DNA of 64,000 nt from Micropterix aruncella (GCA_944548615.1 OX155980.1:62183582-62247581); one strand, 5' to 3'; numbered from the stretch's first letter, positions 1 through 11,779 are shown. Numbers and translations are program-made. The notes: a model not told the origin generated them from the letters alone.

Positions 1-1370
1 TCTCTAAATTAGTTTGATACTCGCAGAGCGCCGTTTTCACGTATAGTTGTGGTACATCTAGCACGTTATATTCTCTGTAGAGATCTATATATTTGTTATA
101 CAGGTTTCAGTAGTTGTTAATAAGGCGCATTAATGTTTAAATAGACTAGTATAGGGAATTCTAGTCTATCCGTATTATTTATGTGATGTAATGAACCAAA
201 ATAAAAATGAGATTGATGGCATTAATCATTTATTGTAATTATTGTTTCATTGGTTAAAATAATTACTTTTTGTAATCATCCCTTGTAAAATAACTATTAA
301 TTATCAGTGTTAATATAGATGTCATGTTAGTGTAATCGGGGGAATCTCGAGACGTACGTTTCTGAAGAAGCGGGGCTAGCTGTTGACCTGGCGTTACCTA
401 TCGTTAGAAACGATCCATTGGCCACCCTATCCCGAGTGATCTTGACGGGCAAAAGGCGCCACGGATCCGTGACAAATTTGATCTATGAATTACCGCTAAC
501 GTCAGATAGAGCCCGCACAAGCGATCTCGAATCTGTGACCAGAGTGTAGTTTCTAAGGTATCTTGGAAATAGGTGGTGAGGTTTCTGAATTTCCAACTAA
601 AGCGTACTCGTCTTACGCTTTCAAGAGAATGTTTAGCGGATCTGGATAGCATTTGATCAAATTTGATGCTATATATGAAGCCTGGGCTCACCACAGTACT
701 CCAGAGACCGAACTACCTATTATTTCTTACCCCAAAGTTGTTTTAGGGAAACAAATAAAGAGTAAAATATTATGGAATGCTATCAAAGACAAGTGTTGAT
801 CCATCGCGATATTGCCCGTGTTCACACATCGGCATAAACAATGGCTAAAATTCTCGTTGCTGCCGCGAACTACCTACATACATATTCGCCTGGCTTCATC
901 GGACTTTTATCTCTTTCGGAATCCATAGAAACACTTGGACAAAGATCTATAGGACAAAGATTTTTCACAAATGATGAGGTGAAAACTGCTGTCGACACCT
1001 ATTTTGAGAGCCTGGATATTACATTGTAGTGGCATTATATTATTGGAATCAAGATGGACGAAATGTGCTGGAGTCGAGGGTGAATATGATTAAAAAAAAA
1101 CAATTTTCTATTTGTTTTGTTGGCCAGACCGCGAACTTTTCAATTCACCTTCGTATTTGTGGAAAGCTTTTAGCTAACTAAATAAATTCAAAATATTATA
1201 CTCTACCGTTGTACATAAATAAATATCAAAAATATTTTTATAGTGATAAATAATAAATATTTACTGCTCATTATATTATATATTGGGAATGCCCATTAAT
1301 CACGGAGGCTCAAAAGGTGGGAAGAGGGGGTTCGGAAAAAATCACGAAATACCACAAGGGGTAGGGGGGT
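1..1370. other. AT-rich stretch without recognisable gene
   Basis: Two short open frames (404-694 minus, 841-1029 plus) show no domain or motif I recognise. The sequence is AT-rich with several short A/T runs, and from about 1310 it becomes G-rich just before the zinc-finger fragment. Nothing supports a gene here. Confidence 0.5.
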
Positions 1371-1373
1371 GTA

Positions 1374-1545
1374 GTGAGATATCACGTGTATTTATTTTAT
1401 AAGAATGATCGTCAGCAGCTTGTGGAAAGGACGTGCCAGCGGTGTGGACTGTACTTCTGTACAAGGAAGAATGTTAAGGCACATGTAAATTCATGTCACA
1501 AGCAACCTAATGATCTGACTAATAATAGTCCAGAGATTAACAATG
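1374..1545 (+). pseudogene. C2H2 zinc-finger coding fragment
   Basis: The plus-strand frame encodes a single zinc-finger-like unit: C21 and C24, then 12 residues, H37, 4 residues, H42. This is the classical Cys2-His2 spacing, and an aromatic F lies four residues after the second Cys. The frame then runs into low-complexity sequence and stops near 1614. There is no other finger, no convincing splice site, and a degenerate LINE lies next to it. It could be a relic of a transposon-encoded DNA- or RNA-binding protein (several LINE and DNA-transposon families carry one such finger) or a decayed host gene. The motif itself is clear; its origin is not. Confidence 0.4.
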
Positions 1546-1983
1546 TTCACGCATCCTCACACGACGATCGATCGCTAGATCGAGAGAGATTCTCTGTGCG
1601 TAGTGTGCGGAAATAATGACGCCGAGTGGCTTAAGACCGATGCTTTGTTGATCTTCAACAAAGCACATTCCCAACAGCTGACTTGCAAGATGCTTACCCA
1701 ATTGTTAGCGTTGAAGAAAGTCTCGAATCGAATCGAATATGTGTCAACGGGCCTTGCTAGAGGCCCGAGACGTCTTCTACTAGGCATTTTGCCTTTTCGT
1801 GGGATTTCGCGTAATCCGGCCCCATTGGCCCGGCTTTTGGGATATGGCGTCGCAGGGCTTTGCACCCTGCGGCAAGATTCAGTGTACGGTGCTTAGGCAC
1901 CTTAGCACCTTATCGTGAAGGATTGAGACGAGAGTGGGTACATGGCATCTTCTGTGGCAAGACTGCTGTGCTGCGATACCCGC

Positions 1984-2322
1984 GCTGGTGGTCCGCTAAT
2001 CAAGCAGACTGCGCGAATACGGCCTCCGGACATCTGGTGGCCTGGTGTGCAGCGGAGCGAGCTGACGGATGTGCTCGTGAGGCGAGGTGTCGGCCCTACG
2101 GTACATAGCGCGCGCGAGACTCTTTACGTGTTCCTCCACGGACTCTGTTTTGCTAAAATCGCGTATCAGAGTCGCGTTTCGGACGTACCAAGGGGCTCCC
2201 GATATTGTTCTTAGCCCCACGTTCAGCACTCGCTGGATGTTTGTCGGCTGCGATGCCGAGATGAGGTGGTACCAGGCCGGAGCCGCGTACGTGAGTTTCG
2301 TCCTCAAGTACATCTTCAGCAT
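1984..2322 (-). pseudogene. LINE ORF2 C-terminal fragment
   Basis: This is the C-terminal part of the Jockey-like ORF2. It has LTYAAPAW (residues 10-17), IQRVLNVGLRTISGAPWYVRN (28-48), a helical EEHVKSLARAMYRRAD segment, and an ending with LAPLHTRPP. These are standard Jockey-clade tail motifs. The orientation and order match the two upstream fragments, so all three belong to one element. Confidence 0.75.
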
Positions 2323-2376
2323 CAGCAGTCGTGTCTTCGCCGGGATCGCGGCCGAACGGAGAACGGGTAGCAGCGC

Positions 2377-2598
2377 TTAGAAGGCAGATTTCGAAGCGGC
2401 AATTGTTGCTTTCGCATAGTACGCAAAGTTAAGACGACGGTCGATGTACACCCCGAGGTACTTGACCGTGTTCTTCCACGGTACCGGGCTGCCGCCGAGT
2501 TTTACCGGCTCCGGGTAGACTTTGAGTGAGTCGGTGATGATCGCTTCGGACTTAGCCGCGTTAACGACAATCCGCCATTTCCTTAGCCATTCTGGCAT
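2377..2598 (-). pseudogene. LINE RT thumb-region fragment
   Basis: This is the continuation of the same RT in a shifted frame. It includes MPEWLRKWRIVVNAAKSE near its start and NTVKYLGVYIDRRLNF near residues 43-58. The YLGV-IDRRL block is the usual segment after the catalytic domain in Jockey-like elements. The frame breaks again at about 2377, before the C-terminal block. Confidence 0.75.
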
Positions 2599-2620
2599 AA
2601 GGACTAGTGCTGCTGCAGTT

Positions 2621-3133
2621 TCATGGCCGCGACCTTGATGTTAACTGAAGTTGCCATGTACATCGCGTCATCCGCGAATACTGTATAGCGCCGGCGATAG
2701 GCAGCTTCTCTGCGGGACTCCCGTCGCGATGGGACGAATTTTGGACTGATCGCGCTCCACCGCGACGAAGAACCCTCTTGGAGAGGAAGAAAGCTACCAC
2801 GTTTCGGAGCAGGCGCGGTGCCATGGTCTGTGTCGCCAGCTTGTAGCAGAGGCCCTCGTGCCAGACTCGGTCGAACGCCTTTTCGACGTCCAGGAAGACG
2901 GCTGCCGTGTGCTGGTGCTTATTGTAGGATTCCGTCAGGCGATGTACTACCCGCGTGAGTTTCAGGGTAGTAGAGTGGCCCGTACCGAATCCATACTGCT
3001 CGTTGCGCGGGGCGAAGTGCGCCGTTAGTCGCGCCAGCACGCATCGCTCGAAGACCTCCGCGAGGGTGAGCAGCAGCGAGATCGGGCGGTAGTTGCCCAG
3101 TTGCCGCATTTCTTTGCGAGGTTTCGGCAGCAT
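2621..3133 (-). pseudogene. LINE reverse transcriptase, fingers/palm fragment
   Basis: The frame includes NYRPISLL near residue 14, QYGFGTGHSTT near residue 46, and FLDVEKAFDRVWHEGL near residue 80. These correspond to RT blocks 1 to 3 of Jockey-type LINEs. After about residue 120 the reading shifts frame. The catalytic block is still visible in another frame as FADDAMYMATS at about 2640-2672, but roughly 50 residues that normally precede it are missing. This RT would copy LINE RNA at a nicked chromosomal target; here it is inactive because of the frameshift and deletion. Confidence 0.8.
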
Positions 3134-3344
3134 TATAAGAAAGTCTCGTGAACCCGTGGCCCAAGGACAATCTCCATTAAAATATATTCATATACTAGTA
3201 CAATTATATGTTTGACACATGATTACACCTTTCCTTTAATATAGTTAGAAACAACCTGCGACCTTTATGTTCAGTTCAACCTTTATGTTTCAGAAATAAA
3301 TTAGATTATACCTGTATTTATAAATAATATTCAGATTTTTTTAA

Positions 3345-3500
3345 AGATACTTTGTACCAAAAAATACACGTGATTTTGGGTATGGGGGGGGGGGGGGGAA
3401 GGGGGTAATCTAAAACCTCATCACGTAACCCCAGTGGGGATGGAGGGGTTAAAAAGTTTGCTAAAAACATCATGTGATCACTGGACGACCCCTTAAAGAA
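3345..3500. repeat. MITE-like CACGTG-containing segment with poly-G tract
   Basis: The segment contains ATACACGTGATTTTG, then a run of about 15 G, then CATCACGTAACCCC, and ends near GACGACCCC. Paired CACGTGA/TCACGT motifs around G/C-rich tracts resemble a common arthropod MITE type with GGGTCGTCC ends. A related ATCACGTGTATTT occurs at about 1380. I could not identify exact ends or a target duplication. Confidence 0.3.
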
Positions 3501-4004
3501 AATTCATTAATTCATTGAATAAACAAAGAACATACATATATACAGTATACACATACATAAATATGAACTCTTTTTTTTCTCCTCATACTATAGTTGATTT
3601 TCCATACGCAGGTGTTTGATTTCTACCGGCCATCTGTTTATTTTAAATCTAAATCTTTCAATATCGGTATTTTTTTAAGTTAAATATTTTTGGCGCCATA
3701 AAATACATTTGCCTTTGCGGGTATGCAGCCTTTACTAGGTGAATCAGGTAGATAGTGGATGCGGCCCCCCTTCTTGCAAAAGCTTGCTGAACTTTTTCCC
3801 AATTCTGTGGGTGTTTTTGGAAGAAAACCAGAATTGGTAAAACCAGGAACTCTCCAAACAGAAGTACAGACAAATACCGTAGATGTTGTTTGACTAATAC
3901 ATATGTATACGCATTCAAAGTATTCCGACTAGTAAAACATTTTTTTCTACTCCAACTAGTGAAAATATCTAATAGAAAAATGTGTACTTTCACGCCATTG
4001 TAAC
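3500..4004. other. no recognisable gene
   Basis: AT-rich sequence with an unrecognised 111-residue open frame on the minus strand (3658-3993) that has no domain I know. Nothing else is supported here. Confidence 0.4.
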
Positions 4005-4140
4005 TCTTTATATATCAGCATCGAATAACTTTATTGTTCTATAAAAACATTACTTAATGAATATTACACCGGTTTTATAAAAAAAGTCAATGTATGCACA
4101 AATGGCGGACTTATCGCTATAGCGATATCTTACAGTCAAC
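4005..4140 (-). mobile_element. LINE 3' UTR fragment with TATCGCTATAGCGATA palindrome
   Basis: Read on the minus strand, this matches the 3' UTR that follows a LINE C-terminal coding remnant at 58862-58970. Both share TGGTTGACTG, then the perfect 16-bp palindrome TATCGCTATAGCGATA, then AGTCCGCCATTTGTGCATA, and an A/T-rich tail with a TTTTTATAG motif. No coding part remains, so this is a severely 5'-truncated LINE insertion. Confidence 0.6.
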
Positions 4141-4265
4141 CATATTAGAAGTAACTTGTTATATATGGACTTCAAAATAGTTTATATTATCTTCTTCAAT
4201 TTTGTCTTAAACATCTTTGTGATATTATCAACCGTTGATATTGAATTACTTTGAAAAATATGGTT

Positions 4266-4860
4266 TGTGTCACCCCAAGACTTTCCCGGTAGGTAGCCAA
4301 GGAATGATTTTATCTGATTATTAATTTCATAAATGAGCGCCCTTTCGCGGACAAACCCGGTTGGGTTTCATTCCATCTGTTAGCCCTAATCTAAGAAACG
4401 AACCGCGCCGCCCGATGCGGTAATATATGATTAAAATGTATGCCGGAATTTAAATATTAATATTAGTGTAGCTTGCATACGAGATATCCCACCCAAAATT
4501 CCATAATGTGATTTCGGCCCAACAAGGCATAAGTTTACAAACTACAAGTCTCTAAGTCCAATATTTCGACTAGGCAAATACGAATAGTGCTTCACCTGGA
4601 TGACCGAATTCAACTGTTGCCATGACCAGATGCCTGCATGCCAAATTTTAGCTTAATCGAATTAAGCGTTTGGGCGCTATTGTGAAGGAATACGCACAGA
4701 CAGACATACCTACAGACAAATTTTAATCGGAAAACGGTATTAATCGTCTCATGAGGGCTCAAAATGGATATTTCCGTCTCCTTCTCGAAGTTCATACTTT
4801 ACTTTTTCTTCTCGTCGGCTGGTGGGCGGAAAAGTAACAAAAGAAAATTGGTATTTTTCC
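4266..4860 (+). repeat. interspersed repeat family W, near full-length copy
   Basis: One of five copies of an anonymous repeat of about 550-600 bp. Landmarks in order: GTCACCCCAAGACTTTCCCG at the start; ATTTTATCTGATTATTAAT; GGCCCAACAAGGCAT; CAAGTCTCTAAGTCCAATAT; TTTGGGCGCTATTGTG followed by a CAGA-rich tract; GCTCAAAATGGATATTTCCG; and a CTTTTTCTTCTCGTCGGCT-like end. The same order occurs at 62800-63400, and inverted at 48170-49630 and 52940-53325; a partial copy is at 25204-25515. It has no convincing coding capacity and is probably a non-autonomous transposon, of unknown superfamily. Confidence 0.65.
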
Positions 4861-4928
4861 TCCTAAACGGCAGCTTGCGATGCACACTTTAAAGTCGAAA
4901 ACTTGAAAATTGCCTATAGATCAAGAGA

Positions 4929-4933
4929 GAGAT

Positions 4934-4968
<35 letters not shown>
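4929..4968 (+). repeat. (GA)n microsatellite
   Basis: Imperfect GAGAGATAGAGAAAGAGAGA stretch of about 40 bp. It lies about 70 bp after the family W copy. Confidence 0.85.
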
Positions 4969-4976
<8 letters not shown>

Positions 4977-5309
4977 TTATAAACAGCACGGGATTGCATC
5001 CGCAACGACTCCAGTTTTATTTACCCTACATTAAACCTCTTTAGGTTCGATCACGTCGAGTAGCCGGTACCAGCACAGCAGCTGTCAACGCTACCCAGTT
5101 CAAGTGAATATTTAAGTACGCAGTTGGGTTATTTTAGCAAGAGAGCTCACTGCATGCAAACTTTCCTTATTTTATGTATCTAAAGAACAGGCATATCGAA
5201 TAAATATGCCAAAATAATCAGATGTTAAACATAAGTACCCAATAAAGTTGATTTCGTTCATAAAAACGCATGAAGCTTTCGCGGTCGAGCTTTATTGTGT
5301 GATGAAATA

Positions 5310-5690
5310 CATGGTATTAGATTGCTATGATACCAATGAAAACAATAATAATATTCAATTATTAGTGCCATCTATCGCATTTTTATAAGCCTGATTGCAA
5401 CACCAAAATAATACGGAGAGATAGAATATTATCTATTAGTGTATCTAAACAATGAAGCGCGTGTTTATTACTTATGGAAACCTGTATACCAAATAAAAAA
5501 TACATCTTTATGTATTTAATAATATTAAACTAATAAGATCTGTAATTTTAAAAATCGTTTGTTATTATATTATTATTTTATATATACCGTACAGGCGATT
5601 TTCGAGCACAATATTTAGTGTGCCACCATACTGTTATACCATTAAAGTCGCCATATTGAACATAATAATAGAAGATTAACCAATTTTTGT
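5310..5690 (+). repeat. interspersed repeat family Y, partial copy
   Basis: Shares, in order, TTAGTGCCATCTATCGCATT, a TATAAGCCTGATTGCA-like block, AATAATACGGAGAGAT, GTTATTATATTATTATTTTA, and a CACCATACTG...CCATATTGAACATAA block with the longer copy at 46920-48000. Other copies lie at 46600-46860 and, inverted, at 62330-62620. The function and class of the family are unknown. Confidence 0.6.
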
Positions 5691-5849
5691 AACTATGATT
5701 GTCATCGTTGCGTTTCCTAGTACAATCCTGGTTGATAAATCGTAGTACGACGACGAGCAATATAATACACTATATAATCAATGCTATACTGTAATAATAA
5801 TGCATGAGCAATAGTTCAGCCTACAGCGGATAAGTCATGTTTGTTTAAA

Positions 5850-6370
5850 TTTGTCGCGCAGGATGTGGTTTGCCTGTGACGTTATATGACCATGGTTCAA
5901 GTGTAGTTAAAAAATCTCGCGGAGCACTATTAAAAATAAAAGTGAGACAAAAATAGTGGTCGCCGGAATATAAGTGAAAATTGCATTAAGTTGAAAATTA
6001 CAAAATATTTGAAGATGTCGTCTCATATGGCTCGTAAATATGCCCGGAAGTATACAGAACGCCAGTCAGAGGACGACGGAAATATTATTAAACTGCATTC
6101 TAGTTTGAATTTATTATTTTATGAATTTATATGCTTTTGACTATTTTTCTTATCATTTTAATTTTGTTTTTATACTATTTCTATTATGTTTTGGTGGATG
6201 AGTATTCCTATTTACCTATTACAAATTTGACGTTTATTGACTTAACACTGATATTTGACCGAATAATATGAACAATTTTTATACCATTTTTATGGGCGGA
6301 GCTTAGTTAGGCATACTTAGAAACAATTTGCTTATGTTTTTATATATTTGACAATAAAAATTGATTGATT
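5850..6370 (+). mobile_element. short LINE-like element: 5' leader, start of an ORF, and LINE-type 3' end
   Basis: The right end reads TATTTGACAATAAAAATTGA then a GATT repeat, the AATAAA-plus-short-repeat tail typical of CR1/Jockey-like LINE 3' ends. Upstream is AT-rich UTR-like sequence. At about 6015 there is an ATG followed by roughly 30 arginine/lysine- and acid-rich codons (starting MSSHMARKYARKY), then stops. This could be an internally deleted non-autonomous LINE keeping only its ends, or two unrelated fragments side by side. Confidence 0.35.
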
Positions 6371-7189
6371 TACTTGATATTGATGACTTTTTTGTAGCTT
6401 ATGATGACCTCTATTTCATGTGGTAGTATTTTAATCAGTTAAATTAGCTCACTAATAATAGTTTTCTGAAAATCATAATCTTAGTCGGACTCCCATTGTT
6501 AGGGATAAGGTAAGAGTACCGGCAGTGAGCTCTTAAACTAGTGTCGGGTTGCAATTTCGCCACCGCATCCGTACTGGATAATTGTCGCTTGGCCCGGTGA
6601 TTCTGGTTTCACTTCGTCACTTGCCTCGTCCTCGTATCGTACCCACAATTATATGTATATTTTCGGAAAATTATGCTCACCAAGGTAGCTTTTTTGATAA
6701 TAATTGTGCTTGGTAATTGGAACCGCTTCTGCACTTGCATCGAGGTCTACTTGCAACGCTGCAATTATTACGAGACCCTTCGATTTCGTTTCCCGATATG
6801 GTTCGCCACAGAACAAGATGCCAATTCTTGAAAAATTGTGAACTCAAGTTCGCAATTCTATCGCAATACTATGCTCTGCCGCATTACAGAATACCATATA
6901 AACTGCAAAGGCTTACGATTCGTGAACTTAGAAATATACATATAATATCTCCCTTCCATAACGTTCTTTATAATTCCACTTCACCTTTCAGAATTTTATT
7001 TTATTCCAGAATAAACATACTTTTAAAAATTATATCTTTTGTTCTAGCCCATTGATTCCCAATATTTGACTTACTAGCCAGATATTTTATCCAATTTATT
7101 GAGCTAATTTTCAGACATTAAGTCCATAATAGAGACATATGTACTACGCAGGAAGAAATTGAGTCAGTCATAACAAAATGTCTCTCTGG

Positions 7190-7345
7190 ACATCGTTGCT
7201 TGGCATAATATGAAAAATGTATTACGATATGAACGACTGAGAATGCTTTACTTTGCGTTGGTTGAGTCCATAATTTCTAACGGAATAATTACTTATGGAA
7301 ACACGTACAAGATCTATCTTGACAGAATTCGTACAGGGTAATAAC
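7190..7345 (+). pseudogene. LINE RT C-terminal relic
   Basis: The plus-strand frame reads RMLYFALVESIISNGIITYG then NTYKIYLDRI before a stop. The block ALVES-I-YGI--WG is the post-catalytic motif of Jockey/Rex-type RTs, here with N and T replacing the usual residues. No catalytic block is present. It is a degraded fragment of a LINE otherwise lost from this site. Confidence 0.5.
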
Positions 7346-8295
7346 ACTGATGGTTATGAAGAACATTAATCAGCACTTCAATAACAATGAAATAGGCCAC
7401 TTTAATTATTGCGACAGTTTACCCTGCCACTCATTACACTATACATAGTTGTGTAATGTCATGACATGCTTACATGATGTATGTAGATGTATAAGTAAAT
7501 TTGTAAAAAGTATTACATACCATATACAGTGTACAGATAGGTATATTCTCACTGAGCGCACTACTTCATAGATTACACACTTTGTATTTCAGCTGATAAG
7601 CTTTGAGCTTGGGTGAATTTTATTTTTATATTTGAAATTTTAAAAAAAATAAAAAAAGTACGGGGTTGGAATTATTTACTATAAAATGCGCTGGTTTGGT
7701 AATGCGCAGTCATAAATTTTTTTGGTAGTAGTCTTTAGTCAGAAAAAAAGATTTAAATTACATGCCCCAATTCTTCACTAAGGCTAGTGCCTTTTCAGTG
7801 GGCACGAGCACACATCACATTTCTTATGCGTAGTCATCTTGCCATCGTTCCCAACCTATGAATTCTAGCTTTCAGGGAAGTTTCTCTTACTGTTCAGCGA
7901 TAGCGTGAAATCATCTGGGACTGGCTTTACGAACACTACCTTTACCCGATTTTTAAAAATCCTTTTATTTTTCACTGCATAATTCTCATAGCATTTAGTA
8001 GTTCGACAAAAAAAGGCTATAATTAGAATGTACTTTTGACCGTTATAATCCTATTCAAGTTTAAAGTTATATAAAAAAAACTAAAAATTACTTAAAAATG
8101 CTTTTTCATTTGTAATCGAGTTTTTCTGTAGTCTAAATAAAAACGGATATTTTTTTCAAATATAAGGAACTTGTTTTATACAACCTAATTATTTGGTTTC
8201 CGTTTAGTTTAATCCATAGAATCGCCTCTAGAAGAAATAATGCTCTCCGTATTAATTAGCCTATTTATATTGAAGTCTTATGTACATATAAAAAT

Positions 8296-8824
8296 ACGTG
8301 TGGCACTCGGGGACTGCCACGGTAAAGCTATTGCATAGCATTTTTAACAACTTATGCAATTATAATTATTTATTTATTTTATTTTTTCTGATATCAGATA
8401 ACTGCGCTCTATCGGAAAACGTTGAAATTATTCCGAATCATTTGCGGCTGCGGAAGCAAATGATTCGGAATAATTTAAACGTCTTTCGATAGAGCGCCGC
8501 GCACGAATTTTTTATTCAATAAAGCAAAAAAACCGAATTATTCGAAAAAAATCGTAGATAAAAAGATAGATAATTAAATTTTCTTTAAAATGGTGCAGGT
8601 TTCATAATAATACGCCAGATAGTATTTGCGTAGTAGTCGTTTTTGTGTTCGGTTAGACCTAATTTCACAAATGTTCTTGTTTAACATATATTTTTTTCGA
8701 ATCGTAAGCAGTACTCGTTTAGACGTAATTATCAGTTTAAAATCATTAATTTTCGTTAAGAAATTTCTTCATTCGGTCGCCGCGCTGGCCTAGGCCCGCG
8801 ATAAAAGCTATGCAATAGCTTAAT
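8296..8824 (+). mobile_element. hairpin MITE, copy 1 (plus orientation)
   Basis: A non-coding element of about 530 bp, repeated in inverted orientation at 12199-12765. It starts ACGTGTGGCACTCGGGGACT and soon has AAGCTATTGCATAGC; it ends with the inverted form GCTATGCAATAGCTT. These act as subterminal/terminal inverted repeats. TTAA abuts the right end in both copies, which would fit a piggyBac-type target, but the left end lacks a matching TTAA, so the superfamily is open. It contains a large perfect hairpin (separate entry). Confidence 0.7.
8404..8497. repeat. 94-bp hairpin inside the MITE
   Basis: GCGCTCTATCG at 8404-8414 pairs with CGATAGAGCGC at 8487-8497, and the arms continue inward through TTATTCCGAATCATTTGC and its complement around a GGCTGCGG-like loop. 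Arm length is about 43 bp with few mismatches. The copy at 12.2 kb keeps only one arm here. Confidence 0.85.
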
Positions 8825-8829
8825 AATAT

Positions 8830-10390
8830 ATCACAAATGACAAATGTCTGACAAGGGCAACGAGATGGACATGGGAGGGGGGGGGGGGTTATGAAGATGG
8901 CCGGCACGTTGTTTTGACCGTTAGTCATCGACTACTCTTGGACAACGGCCAAATGGACTGAAGACATTTTTGAATTAAAATACGTGGCATGATTTAAAAT
9001 TGGTAAGCAAGCGGTGCGATTCGAGCTAAAATTAGTCCCGCTTTTAGCCGGAGAGCACTTCGTTAAATAAGTATCTATGGAAAACAGTTTTATTACTATC
9101 ATTTGTGCTTAAACTCATCTGAGTCTGGCATTTTTAAGGATTATCTCCTTTTTCTCCCTGTGTAGGTCACCTAACTACAAGGGGCAAGGGGGACCTTGCT
9201 GATATATTGCAAGTTTACATTTTTTGAAATTCTGAACTGAGCTGATCGAACTCATTGTTCGATAAAACTAGGAGTGATGGGGTTGAGTCTGCCGATGAAA
9301 GCATCACACGCTGCACAAATGTGGGCTTGCGGGATACGCTGCCTTTCTTGGCGAAGACATGCCTTGAGTGCATATATACTATGGTGTTTTTAGTGACACC
9401 ATATCGTGTAAAATGCTACAAATGAAAAAATACAGCAAATTGGCATCTAGTGAATATTGGAGCCACTGTTAGGTGGGCCACGGTGATTTTTTTTCTTCCA
9501 AAAGGGCGATGTTTGGCAAAGCCTCACTCGCGTGCAAACATTGGTTTCTATCGAGCCGTAGTTAAGTCTTGCACGTTTTGTATCTTATGGGACGTATCAC
9601 TTTGCGCTATTTTGCCAATTGTCTTATGCACTGCTGAGAATTTCGCACAGTTCGGTCCTTCGCCATCGTTAGCGAGCAATAGCATAAATCGAATATCCGC
9701 ATTAATACAAGGAAATCACACTGTTACGTTTAAACTCCATGGTCAATAACTTTTATATTTTTTATTAGAGAGAATCTGACGTTTAAGCTCTAATTAGCCG
9801 TAATTAGATCTTTAAGTTCTAATATAGAATGAAGTTAGTAACACTTGGTCTCTGGCACTCTGTATTTATTTTATTTATTAATAAAATAGTTGATAGAATT
9901 TCCTACATTTGCTAGAGTCAAAGTTAACAAAACAAACGCTACTAAAATATAAGGTATATTAAAATCAAGCGCATATTTTCTAGATTATATATAATAAACA
10001 AAATTTCCCTATATGTTCAATTAAAATTCTTCGACAATTTCACAAATTATCATATCGATAATAGTACTAACAATCAATCAGAATTATTTGAATCAAACAC
10101 AAATTATCATACGGAATAAAATTAAAAAAAAAATAGAAACAGTAAACAAATTAGTAATAATAATAATAGTCAATCGCCAATAGTTTGAATAAAAGTTCAC
10201 AATGATGTAATAGGCAATAATAGAAAGAATAAAGAATAGTCAATAAAGTCAAGAGAACTGAATAAAATCGATATTGTCAAAATCTTTAATGCCATTCTTC
10301 CAATTGGATTTTTAATTTAAATACACTATTTTTTTATTATGAACTACCCAAGGCCTCTGATGCAAAATAGCAATTTATGGTAAAATAGGT
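8830..10390. other. no recognisable gene
   Basis: AT-rich sequence between the two hairpin MITEs. A minus-strand stretch near 9230-9345 and a 99-codon plus frame (9450-9749) have somewhat coding-like composition but no domain I can name. Much of 9850-10330 is over 75% A/T by eye. No feature is supported beyond that. Confidence 0.4.
8878..8889 (+). repeat. poly-G tract
   Basis: Run of about 12 G within GGGAGGGG sequence. Simple repeat only. Confidence 0.8.
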
Positions 10391-10559
10391 TAGATTGACA
10401 AAGAAAGCTATTTCGAACCTTACTCAGTCGCACTTTAAAATTACGCAAGTTCTTTCGAATGCCAATATAATATTGCTCCATTTACCACTGCCTTATTTGA
10501 CCTTCCCACCGGTTTTGCGTTGGTTTTTTTTCCATTGGGGACTTTTGCCTGTCGTTTCA

Positions 10560-10625
10560 AAAATAGGTCAACTCTTCATGTACGCCGATGACACCAGCGT
10601 TTTTGTGTCATGCATCTTGCACCCG
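10560..10625 (+). pseudogene. possible RT catalytic-motif fragment
   Basis: The plus frame reads LFMYADDTSVFVSC, which matches the Y-A-D-D catalytic box and surroundings of non-LTR reverse transcriptases. No other RT block is recognisable on either side, and a GA microsatellite follows. It may be a small LINE scrap or a chance match. Confidence 0.25.
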
Positions 10626-10750
10626 TCCTATTTACGCTGCTCATGGCATATATCTGCTTACGGCGCCTCCACACGTTGGCCGCCATTGGCCACATCGCTA
10701 AGGTGGAAGCGAGTCGGCACCTCTCGTCACGTGTGAAAAGTGTATGGGTA

Positions 10751-10866
<116 letters not shown>

Positions 10867-10991
10867 TGCCGCCAATGTCGGCCTTCGCCAACTCACTTGT
10901 GAGCTTTGGTCAACTCAATGAAGATATCCATCGTTTTTCAAAATGGATACAGAAATTCAATAATTCTGCACGTTGGTCGTGGCATTGATTC

Positions 10992-11560
10992 TCAACGCGA
11001 TTGATTCTTAATATTCAACTCTTCCAAATTTTTTTTTGAAACTTCGGCATTCACAGTTATTTTTATGAATGCTAATTGCCCCACTCCATAAAAGGAGAAA
11101 CATCCCCAGACCATTTGTCCAGCAGGATGCTTCACTATTGGTCTAAGATACTCATCGCTTAAACGTTCTCCAGATCTTCGTCTTACGTACTGAAATCCAT
11201 CCGAACCAAATAAATTAAATATACTTTCATCGGAGAAAATAACTAGTCGCCAATCGACTTCAGTCCAAATTTTATATTTTATAGCCCATTCTAAGCTGGC
11301 AATGCGCATTTCTTTGGTTAGTATTAACCCTCCTGGCAAAAAAGGCGCTCTCCCGGAGTCTTCGGCGCACGGTGTGAACACCCACTTCAGAACCACCAGC
11401 CTTTATAAACTCTGTTCTTATATCCACGGCACTTTTGAATCGATTCTGCAAACAGATTCGCTTCAGCAGTCGATCCTCAGCATGTGTTGTCTTTTTTTAT
11501 GCCCAGTACCTTTTTTTCGCTCTAGACCTGCAGAACCTTTATTTTTTTTTATACAATCAA
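10992..11560 (-). pseudogene. Tc1-like transposase relic
   Basis: The minus-strand frame contains WTEVDWRLVIFSDES, then FNLFGSDGFQYVRRRSGERL and MVWGCFSFYGVG. This is the first catalytic-Asp block and centre of a Tc1-type DDE transposase, which excises and reinserts DNA at TA sites. Upstream, in another frame, a helix-turn-helix part is still readable (LLKRICLQNRFKSAVDIRTE) down to a VRRRLRES segment, so at least one frameshift separates DNA-binding and catalytic regions. The C-terminal catalytic residues are missing: the frame degenerates at about 11010, beside the GA tract. Inactive. Confidence 0.75.
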
Positions 11561-11779
11561 ACTGCAATCAAACTGCATCCAATCTGAACTGCTATAGCTC
11601 TTGATCTCACTTTTTGCGTCGCCAAAGTTAAAATTGTATTTTTTTGTAAAACGCTTAATTGCCTAAATTTTGCTATAATTCACAAAAATATTAATACTTG
11701 ATGTCAACTCGTTGAAAGCTACAATAAAATGGGTCTCATTATTTGAGTAAGACCCTAATCAGGTAGAAAAAAAATAAAG

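Larger units (their letters stand above)
1610..3173 (-). mobile_element. Jockey-clade-like LINE, 5'-truncated and frameshifted
   Basis: This is a minus-strand non-LTR retrotransposon remnant. Read from 3173 downwards it contains RT fingers/palm, a collapsed catalytic region, the thumb, and a C-terminal domain ending near 1984. A GC-rich stretch of presumptive 3' UTR follows down to roughly 1610-1720. The whole segment is much richer in GC than its surroundings, as expected of an imported element. The endonuclease and ORF1 are missing (5' truncation). No clear poly(A) tail was seen at the low-coordinate end, so that boundary is uncertain. Clade assignment rests on the style of the RT and C-terminal motifs and was not tested phylogenetically. 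Confidence 0.75.

Noticed and set aside
6717..7055. 112-codon plus frame near LINE fragments
   Set aside because: Some resemblance to a LINE C-terminus was considered, but no block matched and the order relative to the RT scrap at 7190 is wrong.
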